From assembly GCF_043641665.1 (NCBI RefSeq), contig NC_092190.1:24324510-24388509 (forward strand): a stretch of 64,000 bases of DNA, in the 5' to 3' direction. Position numbers and translations under genes: made by a program. This stretch comes from Enoplosus armatus (taxonomy: Eukaryota > Chordata > Actinopteri > Centrarchiformes > Enoplosidae). Shown here in pieces: positions 10,594 through 21,456 of the stretch. The first letter of the stretch is position 1, and every line of letters begins with the position of its first letter. A model generated the notes under the pieces. It did not search any database, was not told the DNA's origin, and saw nothing but the letters and a program-made list of their open reading frames with translations.

Positions 10594-10990
10594 CAGGAAG
10601 TCTCTTAAGCAGGAAGGGAGACCAAACAATGACCAAAAAAATGTATTTACAACGTGCTAACAAAAAAGAAAGAGATGAGAAAACAAGAAATAACAAAGCA
10701 AAAGACAACCATGTACACGATGGTTTTTTATACAGCGATACATCGGGCCCAGGTGTGGTTCATGAAGGAAATGATGACCCTCCGACCTGACCTGGATCCT
10801 GCAAAACAAAACGAAAAACAACAGAAGACAGAAGGACACCTAGTGGAGCAGAGGAGTCATCGCAACTCGTGTTAGTTAATGTTAGCTACCAAACTAGCCA
10901 GCCTGCAAAACTCATCACAACCCTCTATGTCTTGTCTTTCATACACCGCACTCCAGTACGTGGTGGACTTGTAGTGATTTTCACCCCTTT
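10594..10990. repeat. LTR-like fragment, copy 1 of 3
   Basis: Shares 'acaacgtgctaac', 'acaagaaataacaaag', 'ggatcctgcaaaac' and 'gccagcctgcaaaactc' in the same order with 16352-16822 and 21457-21927. It is more diverged at its left end than those two are from each other. It lies immediately upstream of the OR 5' flank. No coding sequence. Confidence 0.7.
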
Positions 10991-11004
10991 GGAAAGGTAA
11001 GTCA

Positions 11005-11015
11005 TGGTTGTTCTG
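11005..11015. other. empty LINE insertion site
   Basis: Here 'gtcatggtt' runs straight into 'gttctgtgg'. In the second and third array units a 5'-truncated LINE lies between the same flanks (16823-19370; 21928-27994). This unit therefore preserves the pre-insertion state. Confidence 0.8.
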
Positions 11016-11837
11016 TGGTAAACGTAACGTAAGTGATTGTAGAGTTCAGTGGTAGCAGTGACTCACTAGCCATTTGTGAGGATGCTGGTGCGGTAAACAT
11101 TTCCATGGTAACAGTGAGCTCCATCAATCTGAGACGTCGCTGTTACACTTTGGGATTGTGGGTAGTGTAGTACTTCTCTATGACACAGCAAGTAAAATAT
11201 GTTTTTCTTAAAACGAAGTTGATATCATACGGACTTTTGGCTTCTACAGGAGCATATACCCTTGTTTCACAATCTCATAGTTCGTGGTAAGTCTACCTTG
11301 GATGGGTATGACATTATGGCACCTGTTCTCCAGGTGAGTCCAATGTCCCCTTCCTGGCTTTGGGACTCCTGCAACATGTAAACATTATCTCTTCCAAACT
11401 TTTGACCAATTAGCAAAAGACTTTGCGATCACATTTTCCAACCCCAGCCTCTGGGTCTCCTGAAACACAAAGTTTTCCAAACTGCTGAGCAACCCTGCTT
11501 ACAAGAGTCTCTAGAGTTTGATGCATGTCAGCCGTTGTTGGTACGGACTTCAATGAGATCCATGGGGGGGTGAAGTAATATGATAAACACACTCCACAGA
11601 CTCAAACAGTTCAGTTGTGAATTCTGGAGATGAAACTTCTAAGTGTGTCTTTAGGTCAGCTAACTGTAAATGAAAGACTCTCAAGTACAGGTGACATGTT
11701 TATTGAGTGACAGTTCTTTTCTCAGTTTTCACTGATCCATATTAGTTTTTATTACAAAATATTATTACAATCCACCTCTTTTATTCACATAGTTTGTTTT
11801 ACTTATTAATATTGAGTCTTAGTCTTTGACAGTCTTA
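11016..11837. other. odorant receptor 5' flank (array unit 1)
   Basis: Nearly identical flanks precede the ORs at 20185 and 28809. It presumably holds the OR promoter. A consensus donor-like 'aaaggtaagt' near 10993-11002 and an acceptor-like 'cttttctcag' near 11715-11724 could bound a 5' untranslated intron (inference). A 60-codon minus-strand frame inside (11410-11592) is conserved only because the whole block is duplicated. Confidence 0.5.
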
Positions 11838-12764
11838 ATGGATAATGAATTAAATGGAACATATATAACTTTTGGAGGGCATGTGGAAGTTCACAAATAC
11901 AGATATGTTTATTTTGTGATTATGTTCACAGTATATATTCTAATAATATGCAGTAATTCTACCATTGTGTATATTATCTGGATTCACCAAAACCTCCATG
12001 AGCCTATGTACATCTTCATTGCAGCTTTGTTAATCAACTCTGTTCTTTTCAGCACTGTGGTCTACCCAAAGCTTCTGATCGACTTGTTATCTGAGAAACA
12101 GATCATATCATATTCCGCCTGTCTCTTCCAATTTCATGTATTTTACTGTTTAGGCGGTTCAGAGTTCTTACTGCTGGCAGCCATGTCCTATGACAGGTAT
12201 GTGTCTATATGTAAACCTCTGCAATATCCAACTATCATGAGGAAAACCACTGTCAGTATTTTCTTGGTTTTAGCCTGGACTCTACCTGCCTCTCAGCTCA
12301 CTGTGCCAACTGCTTTGAGCGCCAAAGAAGAACTCTGTAGCTTTATTTTAAAAGGAGTTTTTTGCAATAACACAGTTTACAAACTTCAATGTGTGATCTC
12401 AAAAGCACGTTTTATACGAGATATGATCATACTGCTTAATGTTGCACTTCTCCCTGTGCTTTTCATATTTCTTACATACACCAGGATACTCATAATATCC
12501 TATCGAAGTAGTAGAGAAGTCAGGAAAAAAGCTGCACAGACCTGTTTACCCCACCTGATAGTTTTGTTAAACTTTTCCTGTTTGTGTGTGTATGATGTCA
12601 TTATAGTTGGACTGGAATCTAATTTTCCAAAGACTGTGCATTTAATAATGAACCTACAAATCGTTTTATATCATCCTCTCTTTAATCCAATCATGTATGG
12701 ACTGAAAATGAAAGAAATTTATAGACACCTCAGGAGGTTGTTCTGTCCAGCCAAAGTGAACTGA
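11838..12764 (+). CDS. odorant receptor, tandem array copy 1 (intact, 308 aa)
   Basis: Single-exon OR. I start it at the ATG at 11838 (MDNELNGTY), which aligns with the starts of the other ORs. Landmarks: NGT glycosylation site at 6-8, TM1 from about 23, HEPMYIF at 54-60, Cys95, MSYDRY at 116-121, ECL2 cysteines 167, 176 and 185, SY at 221-222, KKAAQTCLPHL at 230-240, NPIMYG at 283-288. It differs from the 20185 copy at seven residues (83, 154, 157, 191, 194, 256, 296). A Rex1-type LINE lies 290 bases downstream. All OR motifs are intact, so it is probably functional. Ligand unknown. Confidence 0.94.
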   Translation: MDNELNGTYITFGGHVEVHKYRYVYFVIMFTVYILIICSNSTIVYIIWIHQNLHEPMYIFIAALLINSVLFSTVVYPKLLIDLLSEKQIISYSACLFQFHVFYCLGGSEFLLLAAMSYDRYVSICKPLQYPTIMRKTTVSIFLVLAWTLPASQLTVPTALSAKEELCSFILKGVFCNNTVYKLQCVISKARFIRDMIILLNVALLPVLFIFLTYTRILIISYRSSREVRKKAAQTCLPHLIVLLNFSCLCVYDVIIVGLESNFPKTVHLIMNLQIVLYHPLFNPIMYGLKMKEIYRHLRRLFCPAKVN

Positions 12765-13054
12765 TGTATCACTCATGACTGATTAGTTTCTCATTTCTTG
12801 TGTAATAATCCTGAAGATAAGTGACTCCTCTGATCATTGGATGGTGTTTAATGTAAGAATGTGTTTCTATGACTGACACACAGTAAAGAGTAACAGCAGC
12901 TTCAACAATGTCATGACTGATCAATGTGTTGAAGTTACTCCTTTTTCTAACATAGTATGTCCTAGTATGACCGCCCACTTTTTGGATGGCTCTGGAGGTG
13001 AATTTGTCGTTTCAGAAAATCATTTCAGAAAGAGTTTTAATCCTGGAGCCAACC
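12765..13054. repeat. duplicated OR 3' flank (array unit 1)
   Basis: Matches 7735-8030 and 21112-21402. It is cut at 13054, after 'gagccaacc', by a minus-strand Rex1-type LINE. Confidence 0.8.
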
Positions 13055-13413
13055 AGAATCAGAAATACTTTATTGATCCCCGGGGGGAAATTGCACAGTA
13101 CCGGTGCTCCCATTCAAGAGTAGAAAGTCGCATAATTTAGAACTAAGAGTATGTACAAAATATAAAATACAAAATATATATAAAGTACAAAATATAAAAA
13201 TAAGAAATACAAAATACAAAATATACACATTTACAGTATTTAAGTGAAATGAGGTAAAAATATATACAATAACAATGTATATGTATGTATGTGTTGCACT
13301 AAAGTGTGTGACTATATATGTATTGCACTTAAACATTTAGAATAAATAGTGAGGTGGTGTATGAACAGGTGAGGTAGATACAGATTTCCAGTCTCTTCCT
13401 GAGTGTCTGACCC

Positions 13414-14721
13414 TCAGAGGGAGGAGTTGAACAGTTTGATGGCCACAGGCAGGAATGATTTCCTGTGTCGATCTGTTGGACATTTGGGAGGAATGAGTCT
13501 CCCACTGAAGCTGCTCTTGTGTCCGACCAGTACGTCATGGAGAGGATGTGAAACATTGTCCAAGATGCCCCGCAGTTTAGACAGCGTCCTCCTCTCTGAC
13601 ACCACCGTCAGAGAGTCCAGCTGCACCCCCACAACGTCACTGGCCTTGCGGATCAGTTTGTTTAGTCTGTTGGAGTTCGCCACCCTCAGCCTGCTGCCCC
13701 AGCATGCAACAGCATAGAGGATAGCACTGGCCACCACAGACTCATAGAACATCCTCAGCATAGTCCAGCAGATGTTGAAGGACCTCAGCCGCCTCAGAAA
13801 GTAGAGACGGCTCTGGCCCTTCCTGTAGAGAGCATTAGTGTTCTTTACCCAGTCCAGTTTATTGTCTATGTGAACTCCCAGGTACTTGTAATCCTCTACA
13901 ATGTCGACACTGACCCCCTGGATGGAAACAGGGGTCATCGGCGCCTTGGTCCTCCTCAGATCAACAGTCAGTTCCTTTGTTTTTGTCACGTTGAGCTGCA
14001 GGTGGTTCTGCTTGCACCATGTGACAAAGTTCTCCACAGCAGCCCTGTACTCCTCTTCATCACCCTTACTGATACATCCAACTATTGCTGAGTCATCAGA
14101 AACCTTCTGAAGATGGCAGGTCTCAGTGCAGTAGCTGAAGTCCGTGGTGTAGATGGTGAAGAGGAAGGGGGAGAGGACAGTCCCCTGCGGGGCCCCGGTG
14201 TTGCTGACCACCCTGTCTGACACACAGTGTTGTAAGCGCACATACTGTGGTCTGCCAGTCAGGTAGTTGACAATCCAGGACACGAGGGGGGCATCCACCT
14301 GCATCTCCGTCAGCTTCTCACCCAGTAGAGCCGGGCGGATGGTGTTGAACGCACTGGAGAAGTCAAAAAACATGACTCTCACAGCGCTCGCCGGCTTATC
14401 CAGGTGGGCGTAGACGCGGTTGAGCAGGTAGATGATGGCATCCTCCACTCCAAGTCGGGGCTGGTAGGCGAACTGAAGGGGGTCCAAGTGTGGCTTGACC
14501 AAGGGCCGGAGCTGCTCTAGGACGAGTCTCTCCAGGGTCTTCATGATGTGGGAGGTCAGTGCCACGGGTCTGTAGTCCTTGGAGCCACTGGGACGCGGCG
14601 TCTTTGGAACAGGAACGAGGCAGGACGTCTTCCACAGCACGGGGACCCTCTGAAGACTCAGGCTCATGTTGAAGACGTGGTGAAGTACTCCACATAGCTG
14701 GGGGGCACAGGCTTTAAGCAC
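13414..14721 (-). pseudogene. LINE reverse transcriptase part of a broken ORF
   Basis: 435-codon frame holding RT fingers/palm motifs (DYRPVALTS; FFDFSSAFNT; GAPQGTVLSPFLF), an altered catalytic box (VSDD in place of FSDD, near 14095), then KTKELTVD and YKYLGVHID, and a C-terminal RHRKSFLPVAIKLFNSSL tail. The N-terminal part is cut off by the 235-base deletion near 14780, which shifts the frame relative to the endonuclease. Expected to be non-functional. Confidence 0.85.
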
Positions 14722-14771
14722 CCTGGGGCTGACACCATCGGGGCCTGCAGCCTTGCTGGAGTGGAGTCTCC

Positions 14772-16256
14772 TCAGCTGTCAAATCTGTTGAAAAACAGAT
14801 TCAGTTCGTTGGCCCGGTCCACACTGCCTTCAGCTCCTCTGTTGTTGCTCGGCCTGTAACCCGTGATGGTCCTCATTCCACTCCAGACCTCTCTGGTGTT
14901 GTTCTGCTGGAGTTTCCACTCCAGCTTCCTCCTGTACTTCTCCTTGGCCTCCCTGATCTTTACCTTCAGTTCCCCCTGGATCGTTCTCACCTCGTCTCTG
15001 TTGCCAGCTCTGAGGGCCCTCTTCTTTTTGTTCAGTATGGCCTTGATGTCCTTTGTCACCCATGGCTTGTTGTTAGAATAACAATGGACAGTCCTTGCTG
15101 GGACAGTGGAGTCCACACAGAAGTTGATGTAGTCCGTGATGCACTCTGTGAGCCCATCAATGTCCTCTCCATGCGGCTCACAGAGTGCCTGCCAGTCAGT
15201 CACCTCAAAACATCCCTGAAGTGTCTCATAAGCCTCCTCCGACCATCTCCTCACTGTCCTCGTGGTTGCAGGCTGGCTCTTGACTAGAGGCACATAACAG
15301 GGGTTGAGGTGCACTAGGTTGTGGTCTGACCTACCCAGAGGGGGGAGGGGAGAGGTGCTGTATGCATCCTTAACGTTAGCATACAATAAGTCCAGGGTCC
15401 TCTCCTCTCTAGTGGGACAGCTCACATACTGTGTGAAGGTGGGAAGTGTCCTAGCCATGGTGACGTGGTTGAAGTCACCCGAAATGGCAATGAGTGCATT
15501 CAGGTGTTGAGTCTGTAAACGGGCTATGGCGGAGTGAATGACGTCACACGCCGACTTCGGGTTGGCAGAGGGGGGGATGTAAACAGTCACAACAATGGCA
15601 TGTGAGAATTCCCTGGGCAAATAATACGGCCTGAGTCCAACAGCCAACAGTTCAATGTCCGGGCAACAGACACGATCCTTGATGGTGATGTGGGAAGGAT
15701 TGCACCACCGGTTGTTAACGAGAACGGCAAGTCCCCCTCCTTTACGCTTACCGCTCCCGGTGCAATCCCTGTCGGCCCGGACGGTCTGAAAGCCGTCGAT
15801 GGATACGTTGTCGTCGGGAATGTCCTGGTGCAGCCATGTCTCCGTAAAGCACATTAAACTACACTCCCGGTACTCCCTCTGACTCCTGGCCAGCGCCGTC
15901 AGCTCGTCCATCTTGTTTGCCAGCGATCTCACGTTGCCCATGACGAGAGAGGGGAGACACGGCTTATATCTCCCTTTCTCCATAAACCTCTGCTGTCTCG
16001 ACCCAACTCTCTTCCCTCGTCGCTTCGTTCCCCCTCTGCATCCTCTGCGTGTTTTTCTCCAGATTTCAGCGGGGATCTCCGATGATCTGGTCTCCAAGCC
16101 GGCCGGCTTCAGAGCGATCAGCTGATCTCCGGAGTAAACAATGCGGCCTAGAAGTTGCTGCGCGACCGTCCGATGTTTGAATGAAAGTAATTCCAGAGTG
16201 AAAAAGAAGTACCAGAACTCTCTCCACCAGCATGTTGGAAGAGGACACAACTTCAA
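14772..16256 (-). pseudogene. LINE endonuclease part of a broken ORF
   Basis: 494-codon frame with APE-type endonuclease motifs: VMGNVRSL, CFTETWLHQD, VYIPPSAN, SGDFNH, GRSDHNLV, then a basic helical linker (KEKYRRKLEWKLQQ). This endonuclease has no disruption that I see, unlike the copy at 23943-27506, which has a 7-base deletion here. It would nick target DNA to prime reverse transcription. The frame ends at the linker deletion. Confidence 0.83.
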
Positions 16257-16351
16257 AAGTCAGTACTTAAAAAAGTTCTGAGTTAAACAAAGAAATAAAG
16301 GAGAAAAGTAAGAAAAAGAAGAAAACAAACAGGAGCGACTGTAACATGTAG

Positions 16352-16822
16352 ACTGTCATAGCCCGGCTCTTAAGCTACGACCCGGAAGGGAGACGAAACG
16401 GGTTTTTAAACAACGAGCAGGTGTGTTTATTTACAACGTGCTAACAAAACAGAAAAAGATGTGAAAACAAGAAATAACAAAGCAAAAGACAACCGTGTCC
16501 ACAATGGTGGAGACCAGTCTATGGGGAAGTGGTGATGTTTTTATACTGCATCACACCGGGTCCAGGTGTGGTTCATGAAGGAAATGATGACCCTCCGACC
16601 TGACCTGGATCCTGCAAAACAAAACGAAAAACAACAGAAGACAGAAGGACACCTAGTGGAGCAGAGGAGTCATCGCAACTCATGTTAGCTAATGTTAGCT
16701 ACCAAACTAGCCAGCCTGCAAAACTCATCACAACCCTCTATGTCTTGCCTTTCATACACCGCACTCCAGTACGTGGTGGACTTGTAGTGATTTTCACCCC
16801 TTTGGAAAGGTAAGTCATGGTT
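16352..16822. repeat. LTR-like fragment, copy 2 of 3
   Basis: Begins 'actgtcatagcccgg' and ends with 'ggtaagtcatggtt'. Almost identical to 21457-21927 and related to 10594-10990. In the OR flank at 8041-8050 the same 'catgtag' is followed by different sequence, so this piece looks like an insertion into an OR 3' flank that was then duplicated with the array. Confidence 0.75.
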
Positions 16823-19370
16823 ATGTTATGTTAAATGCCATACAAGAGAAAATAAGACTTTGGACTTGCTGTATGCGAATATCAGGGATGCATACAGCTC
16901 CACTGCCCTCCCCCCACTGGACAGATCAGACCACAACCTCGTCCTGCTCACACCATCATACAAGCCTGTGGTTCAGCAGCATCCAGCTACAGTGAGGACA
17001 GTGAGGAAATGGTCTCATGAGGCCATGGAGTCACTGCGTGGCGCACTGGAGGCCACTGACTGTATTGCCCTGTTTGAACCACATGGTGAGGACATTGATG
17101 GCCTGACAGACTGTGTCTCGGAGTACATTGGGTTCTGTGTGGACAACTCCATCCCCTCTACCCTAACAACAAACCCTAGGTAACTAGAGACCTGAAGGCT
17201 CTTCTCAATGAAAAGAAGAGGGCTTTCAGAGCAGGGGATCGCACTGAGCTCAAGCGAGTAGAAAGAGAACTGAATCACAGACTAAAGGAAAGCAAGGATG
17301 CCTACAGCAGGAAACTGGAGGAGAAGCTGGAGAGGAACAAGGCCAAAGAGGTGTGGAGTGGGATGAGAGAGATCACCGGCCTTCAGAAGAAAGGTGGGGG
17401 GAGCGCTGCTGAGGGGAACGCTGAAAGAGCCAATGAGTTAAACCAGTTTTTCAACAGGTTTGACTCCACCACCCCCACCCCCAGTAGCCCCTCCATGGCT
17501 CCTGGGAGCCTGAACTCCACCTCACTTCCCCCCTCACACCTCTACAGCAGACACCCCTCTGACTTGCACCCCCCACCACCCATTATCACCCCACTGCTAA
17601 CACCCATCAAAGACTCTGCCTCATCCCCCACCACCCACACCGGACTACACATCACAGCCAGGTGACGAGAGAGCTAAAGAGGCTCAGCCAGGGACAAGCT
17701 GCTGGACCGGATGGCATCAGCCCTCGCGTGCTGAAGGCATGCTCCAGCCAGCTTGGTGGAGTCCTCCAGCATCTCTTTAACCTAAGCCTGAACCTTCAGA
17801 GAGTTCCAGTGTTATGGAAAACATCCTGCCTGGTCCCAGTGCCCAAGAAAAGCCGCCCTACAGCACTGAACGATTACAGGCCCATAGCACTGACCTCCCA
17901 CATAATGAAGGTCATGGAGAGACTGGTCCTTGCACACCTTAGACCACAGGTGTGCCCATCACAAGACCCACTGCAATTTGCATACCAGCCCCGTGTGGGG
18001 GTTGATGATGCTATAATCTATCTGCTGCAGAGGGCCTACTCATCACGGGACAGACCCAACAACACAGCCCGCATCATGTTCTTTGACTTCTCCAGTGCCT
18101 TCAATACCATCCAGCCCACACTGCTGAAGGCCAAGCTGGAGGACATGCAGGTGGACGCTCCCCTCGTCGCATGGATCCACAGCTATCTGACGGGCAGACC
18201 ACAGTTCGTAAGACTACAGGGCCGTGTGTCTGACCGTCTGATCAGCAACATCGGAGCCCCCCAGGGAACTGTCTTATCTCCCTTTCTCTTTACCACCTAC
18301 ACTGCAGACTTCAAACACTGCACAGAGTCCTGTCATCTGCAGAAGTTCTCAGATGACACGGCCATAGTAGGATGTGTGGAGAGTGGACGGGAGGAGGAGT
18401 ACAGGGACCTGGTGGACCGCTTCGTGGGATGGTGTGGGGAGAATCACCTGCAGCTGAACGTGGCAAAGACTAAGGAGATGGTGGTGGACTTCAGGAGGAA
18501 CAAGTCCCCACCCTCTCCTGTTTCCATCGGTGGGACGGATGTGGAAATCGTTCCATCATACAAATACCTCGGTGTCCATCTGGACAACAAGCTGGAGTGG
18601 TCCACCAACACGGATGCTGTATACAAAAAGGGCTTGAGCCGGCTTTTTTTCCTCAGGAAGCTCAGGTCCTTCAATGTATGCGACAGGATGCTCCAGATGT
18701 TCTATCAGTCTGTTGTAGCGAGCACCATCTACTTTGCTGCGACCTGCTGGGGTGCAGGGATCAAAGCAAAGGACGCCAACAGACTGAGGAAACTCACCAA
18801 GAAGGCAGAGTCTGTTGTTGGCTCCAGGCTTGTCCCCCTGGAGGAGGTGGTTGAGGAGAGGATGCTAGCTAAACTGCTAGCAATCATGGACAACACCTCC
18901 CACCCCCTCCATAACACAGTGGACAAACTGAGGAGCAGCTTCAGCAGCAGACTCATCCAACTGTGCTGTCCCTACTGCTGTCAGACTTTTTAATACATCT
19001 GCCTCTGCCAGACCGGTCCTCACAGAACTGGACTGAACCGGACTTTCTGCACTACCTCACTGCACCCTCACACTTTGAATATATATCATATATATATTAA
19101 GCCTACACAGTCATCACATAACATACACTATATTGATATTATATATCATTCTATTCTGTGTATGTATGCTTGTGTCTGTATTATCTGCCACCACCTCCTG
19201 ACTACTTGTGCACCTATTTATTTATTTTAGACTTTGCTGGCTAATGTACGTTTTTGTATAATTTTCTTTGTGTATTTGTTCTTATATTTCTTGTGTATTT
19301 TGTGTTTTGGCTGCTATGACAATTTAATTTCCCTTTGGGGATGAATAAAGTTATCTATCTATCTACCTAT
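16823..19370 (+). mobile_element. 5'-truncated Rex1-related LINE (second subfamily)
   Basis: Starts inside the endonuclease C-terminus (RENKTLDLLYAN, DRSDHNLVLL), has a linker (17351-17665) and an RT frame (17662-18993), then a 3' UTR ending in 'gatgaataaagttatct atctatct' at 19370. RT motifs: DYRPIALTS, FFDFSSAFNT, GAPQGTVLSPFLF, intact FSDD, YKYLGVHLD. A frameshift plus TAG near 17170-17185 and another frameshift near 17660 break it. The same breaks occur in the third-unit copy, so they predate the duplication. The protein is clearly related to, but distinct from, the minus-strand LINEs here. Confidence 0.87.
17662..18993 (+). pseudogene. LINE reverse transcriptase part of a broken ORF
   Basis: 443-codon open frame running from GPDGISPRVL through all RT palm motifs, including FSDD, to the C-terminal domain. 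It has no ATG of its own at the natural position and is out of frame with the preceding linker. The end (RLIQLCCPYCCQTF) is shorter than in the minus-strand LINEs. It is the best preserved RT of this subfamily in the window. Confidence 0.82.
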
Positions 19371-20184
19371 TCTGTGGTAAACGTAACGTAAGTGATTGTA
19401 GAGTTCAGTGGTAGCAGTGACTCACTAGCCATTTGTGAGGTTGCTGGTGCGGTAAACATTTCCATGGTAACAGTGAGCTCCATCAATCAGAGACTTCGCT
19501 GTTACACTTTAGGATTGTGGGTAGTGTAGTACTTCTCTATGACACAGCAAGTAAAATATGTTTTTCTTAAAACGAAGTTGATATCATACGGACTTTTGGC
19601 TTCTACAGGAGCATATACCCTTGTTTCACAATCTCATAGTTCGTGGTAAGTCTACCTTGGATGGGTATGACATTATGGCACCTGTTCTCCAGGTGAGTCC
19701 AATGTCCCCTTCCTGGCTTTGGGACTCCTGCAACATGTAAACATTATCTCTTCCAAACTTTTGACCAATTAGCAAAAGACTTTGCGATCACATTTTCCAA
19801 CCCCAGCCTCTGGGTCTCCTGAAACACAAAGTTTCCCAAACTGCTGAGCAACCCTGCTTACAAGAGTCTCTAGAGTTTGATGCATGTCAGCCGTTGTTGG
19901 TACGGACTTCAATGAGATCCATGGGGGGGTGAAGTAATATGATAAACACACTCCACAGACTCAAACAGTTCTGGAGATGAAACTTCTAAGTGTGTCTTTA
20001 GGTCAGCTAACTGTAAATGAAAGACTCTCAAGTACAGGTGACATGTTTATTGAGTGACAGTTCTTTTCTCAGTTTTCATTGATCCATATTAGTTTTTATT
20101 ACATAATATTATTACAATCCACCTCTTTTATTCACATAGTTTGTTTTACTTATTAATATTGAGTCTTAATCTTTGACAGTCTTA
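19371..20184. repeat. odorant receptor 5' flank (array unit 2)
   Basis: Nearly identical to 11010-11837 and 27995-28808. It presumably holds the promoter for the OR at 20185. It lacks a short segment ('cagttgtgaatt' near 11610) present in unit 1. Confidence 0.7.
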
Positions 20185-21111
20185 ATGGATAATGAATTAA
20201 ATGGAACATATATAACTTTTGGAGGGCATGTGGAAGTTCACAAATACAGATATGTTTATTTTGTGATTATGTTCACAGTATATATTCTAATAATATGCAG
20301 TAATTCTACCATTGTGTATATTATCTGGATTCACCAAAACCTCCATGAGCCTATGTACATCTTCATTGCAGCTTTGTTAATCAACTCTGTTCTTTTCAGC
20401 ACTGTGGTCTACCCAAAGCTTCTGATCGACTTTTTATCTGAGAAACAGATCATATCATATTCAGCCTGTCTCTTCCAATTTCATGTATTTTACTGTTTAG
20501 GCGGTTCAGAGTTCTTACTGCTGGCAGCCATGTCCTATGACAGGTATGTGTCTATATGTAAACCTCTGCAATATCCAACTATCATGAGGAAAACCACTGT
20601 CAGTATTTTCTTGGTTTTAGCCTGGACTCTACCTGCCTCTCAGGTCACTGTGGCAACTGCTTTGAGCGCCAAAGAAGAACTCTGTAGCTTTATTTTAAAA
20701 GGAGTTTTTTGCAATAACACAGTTTACAAACTTCAATGTGTGATCTCAAAAGCACATTTCATACAAGATATGATCATACTGCTTAATGTTGCACTTCTCC
20801 CTGTGCTTTTCATATTTCTTACATACACCAGGATACTCATAATATCCTATCGAAGTAGTAGAGAAGTCAGGAAAAAAGCTGCACAGACCTGTTTACCCCA
20901 CCTGATAGTTTTGTTAAACTTTTCCTGTTTGTGTGTGTATGATGTCATTACAGTTGGACTGGAATCTAATTTTCCAAAGACTGTGCATTTAATAATGAAC
21001 TTACAAATCGTTTTATATCATCCTCTCTTTAATCCAATCATGTATGGACTGAAAATGAAAGAAATTTATAAACACCTCAGGAGGTTGTTCTGTCCAGCCA
21101 AAGTGAACTGA
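20185..21111 (+). CDS. odorant receptor, tandem array copy 2 (intact, 308 aa)
   Basis: Single-exon OR starting at the ATG at 20185, the same start as its siblings. It differs from the 28809 copy at two residues (Ala157 for Pro, Gln194 for Arg) and from the 11838 copy at seven. All OR motifs are conserved (NGT 6-8, HEPMYIF, MSYDRY 116-121, KKAAQTCLPHL, NPIMYG). Position 157, at the TM4/ECL2 edge, and position 194, at the start of TM5, lie in the part that usually tunes ligand response. Probably functional and recently duplicated. Confidence 0.94.
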   Translation: MDNELNGTYITFGGHVEVHKYRYVYFVIMFTVYILIICSNSTIVYIIWIHQNLHEPMYIFIAALLINSVLFSTVVYPKLLIDFLSEKQIISYSACLFQFHVFYCLGGSEFLLLAAMSYDRYVSICKPLQYPTIMRKTTVSIFLVLAWTLPASQVTVATALSAKEELCSFILKGVFCNNTVYKLQCVISKAHFIQDMIILLNVALLPVLFIFLTYTRILIISYRSSREVRKKAAQTCLPHLIVLLNFSCLCVYDVITVGLESNFPKTVHLIMNLQIVLYHPLFNPIMYGLKMKEIYKHLRRLFCPAKVN

Positions 21112-21456
21112 TGTATCACTCATGACTGATTAGTTTCTCATTTCTTGTGTAATAATCCTGAAGATGAGTGACTCCTCTGATCATTGGATGGTGTTTAATG
21201 TAAGAATGTGTTTCTATGACTGACACACAGTAAAGAGTAACAGCAGCTTCAACAATGTCATGACTGATCAATGTGTTGAAGTTACTCCTTTTTCTAACAT
21301 AGTATGTCCTAGTATGACCGCCCACTTTTTGGATGGCTCTGGAGGTGAATTTGTCGTTTCAGAAAATCATTTCAGAAAGAGTTTTAATCCTGGAGCCAAC
21401 CAACTACGAGATGAATGACGACATGATTAGTACGATGTTCCTGTAGTTTCATGTAG
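21112..21456. repeat. duplicated OR 3' flank (array unit 2)
   Basis: The uninterrupted version of the flank that is cut by Rex1 in unit 1. It contains 'ccaaccaactacgag' through 'gtttcatgtag' and then passes into the LTR-like fragment of unit 3. Confidence 0.8.

Larger units (their letters stand above)
13055..16345 (-). mobile_element. Rex1-type LINE, near full length, inactive
   Basis: Non-LTR retrotransposon of the Rex1/Babar (CR1-like) group. The 3' tail at 13055 reads (plus strand) 'agaatcagaaatacttt'. On the minus strand an apurinic-type endonuclease frame (16256-14772, with ETWLHQD, SGDFNH, GRSDHN) is followed by a reverse transcriptase frame (14721-13414, with DYRPVALTS, FFDFSSAFNT, GAPQGTVLSPFLF). 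The two frames are split by a 235-base deletion of the proline-rich linker present in the copy at 23943-27506. The RT box reads VSDD where that copy has FSDD. No clear target duplication. Its insertion went with the loss of about 47 bases of flank. Confidence 0.88.

Noticed and set aside
11410..11592. 60-codon minus-strand frame repeated at 19769 and 28393
   Set aside because: Its conservation comes only from recent duplication of the whole OR flank. No recognised motif.
11826..11837. Longer odorant receptor starts (TTG upstream of the ATG), also at 20173 and 28797
   Set aside because: Not an ATG. The downstream ATG aligns with the starts of all other ORs in the window.
12769..12978. 69-codon minus-strand frame repeated at 7739 and 21116
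   Set aside because: Lies in the duplicated OR 3' flank. Identity is explained by the duplication and no family was recognised.
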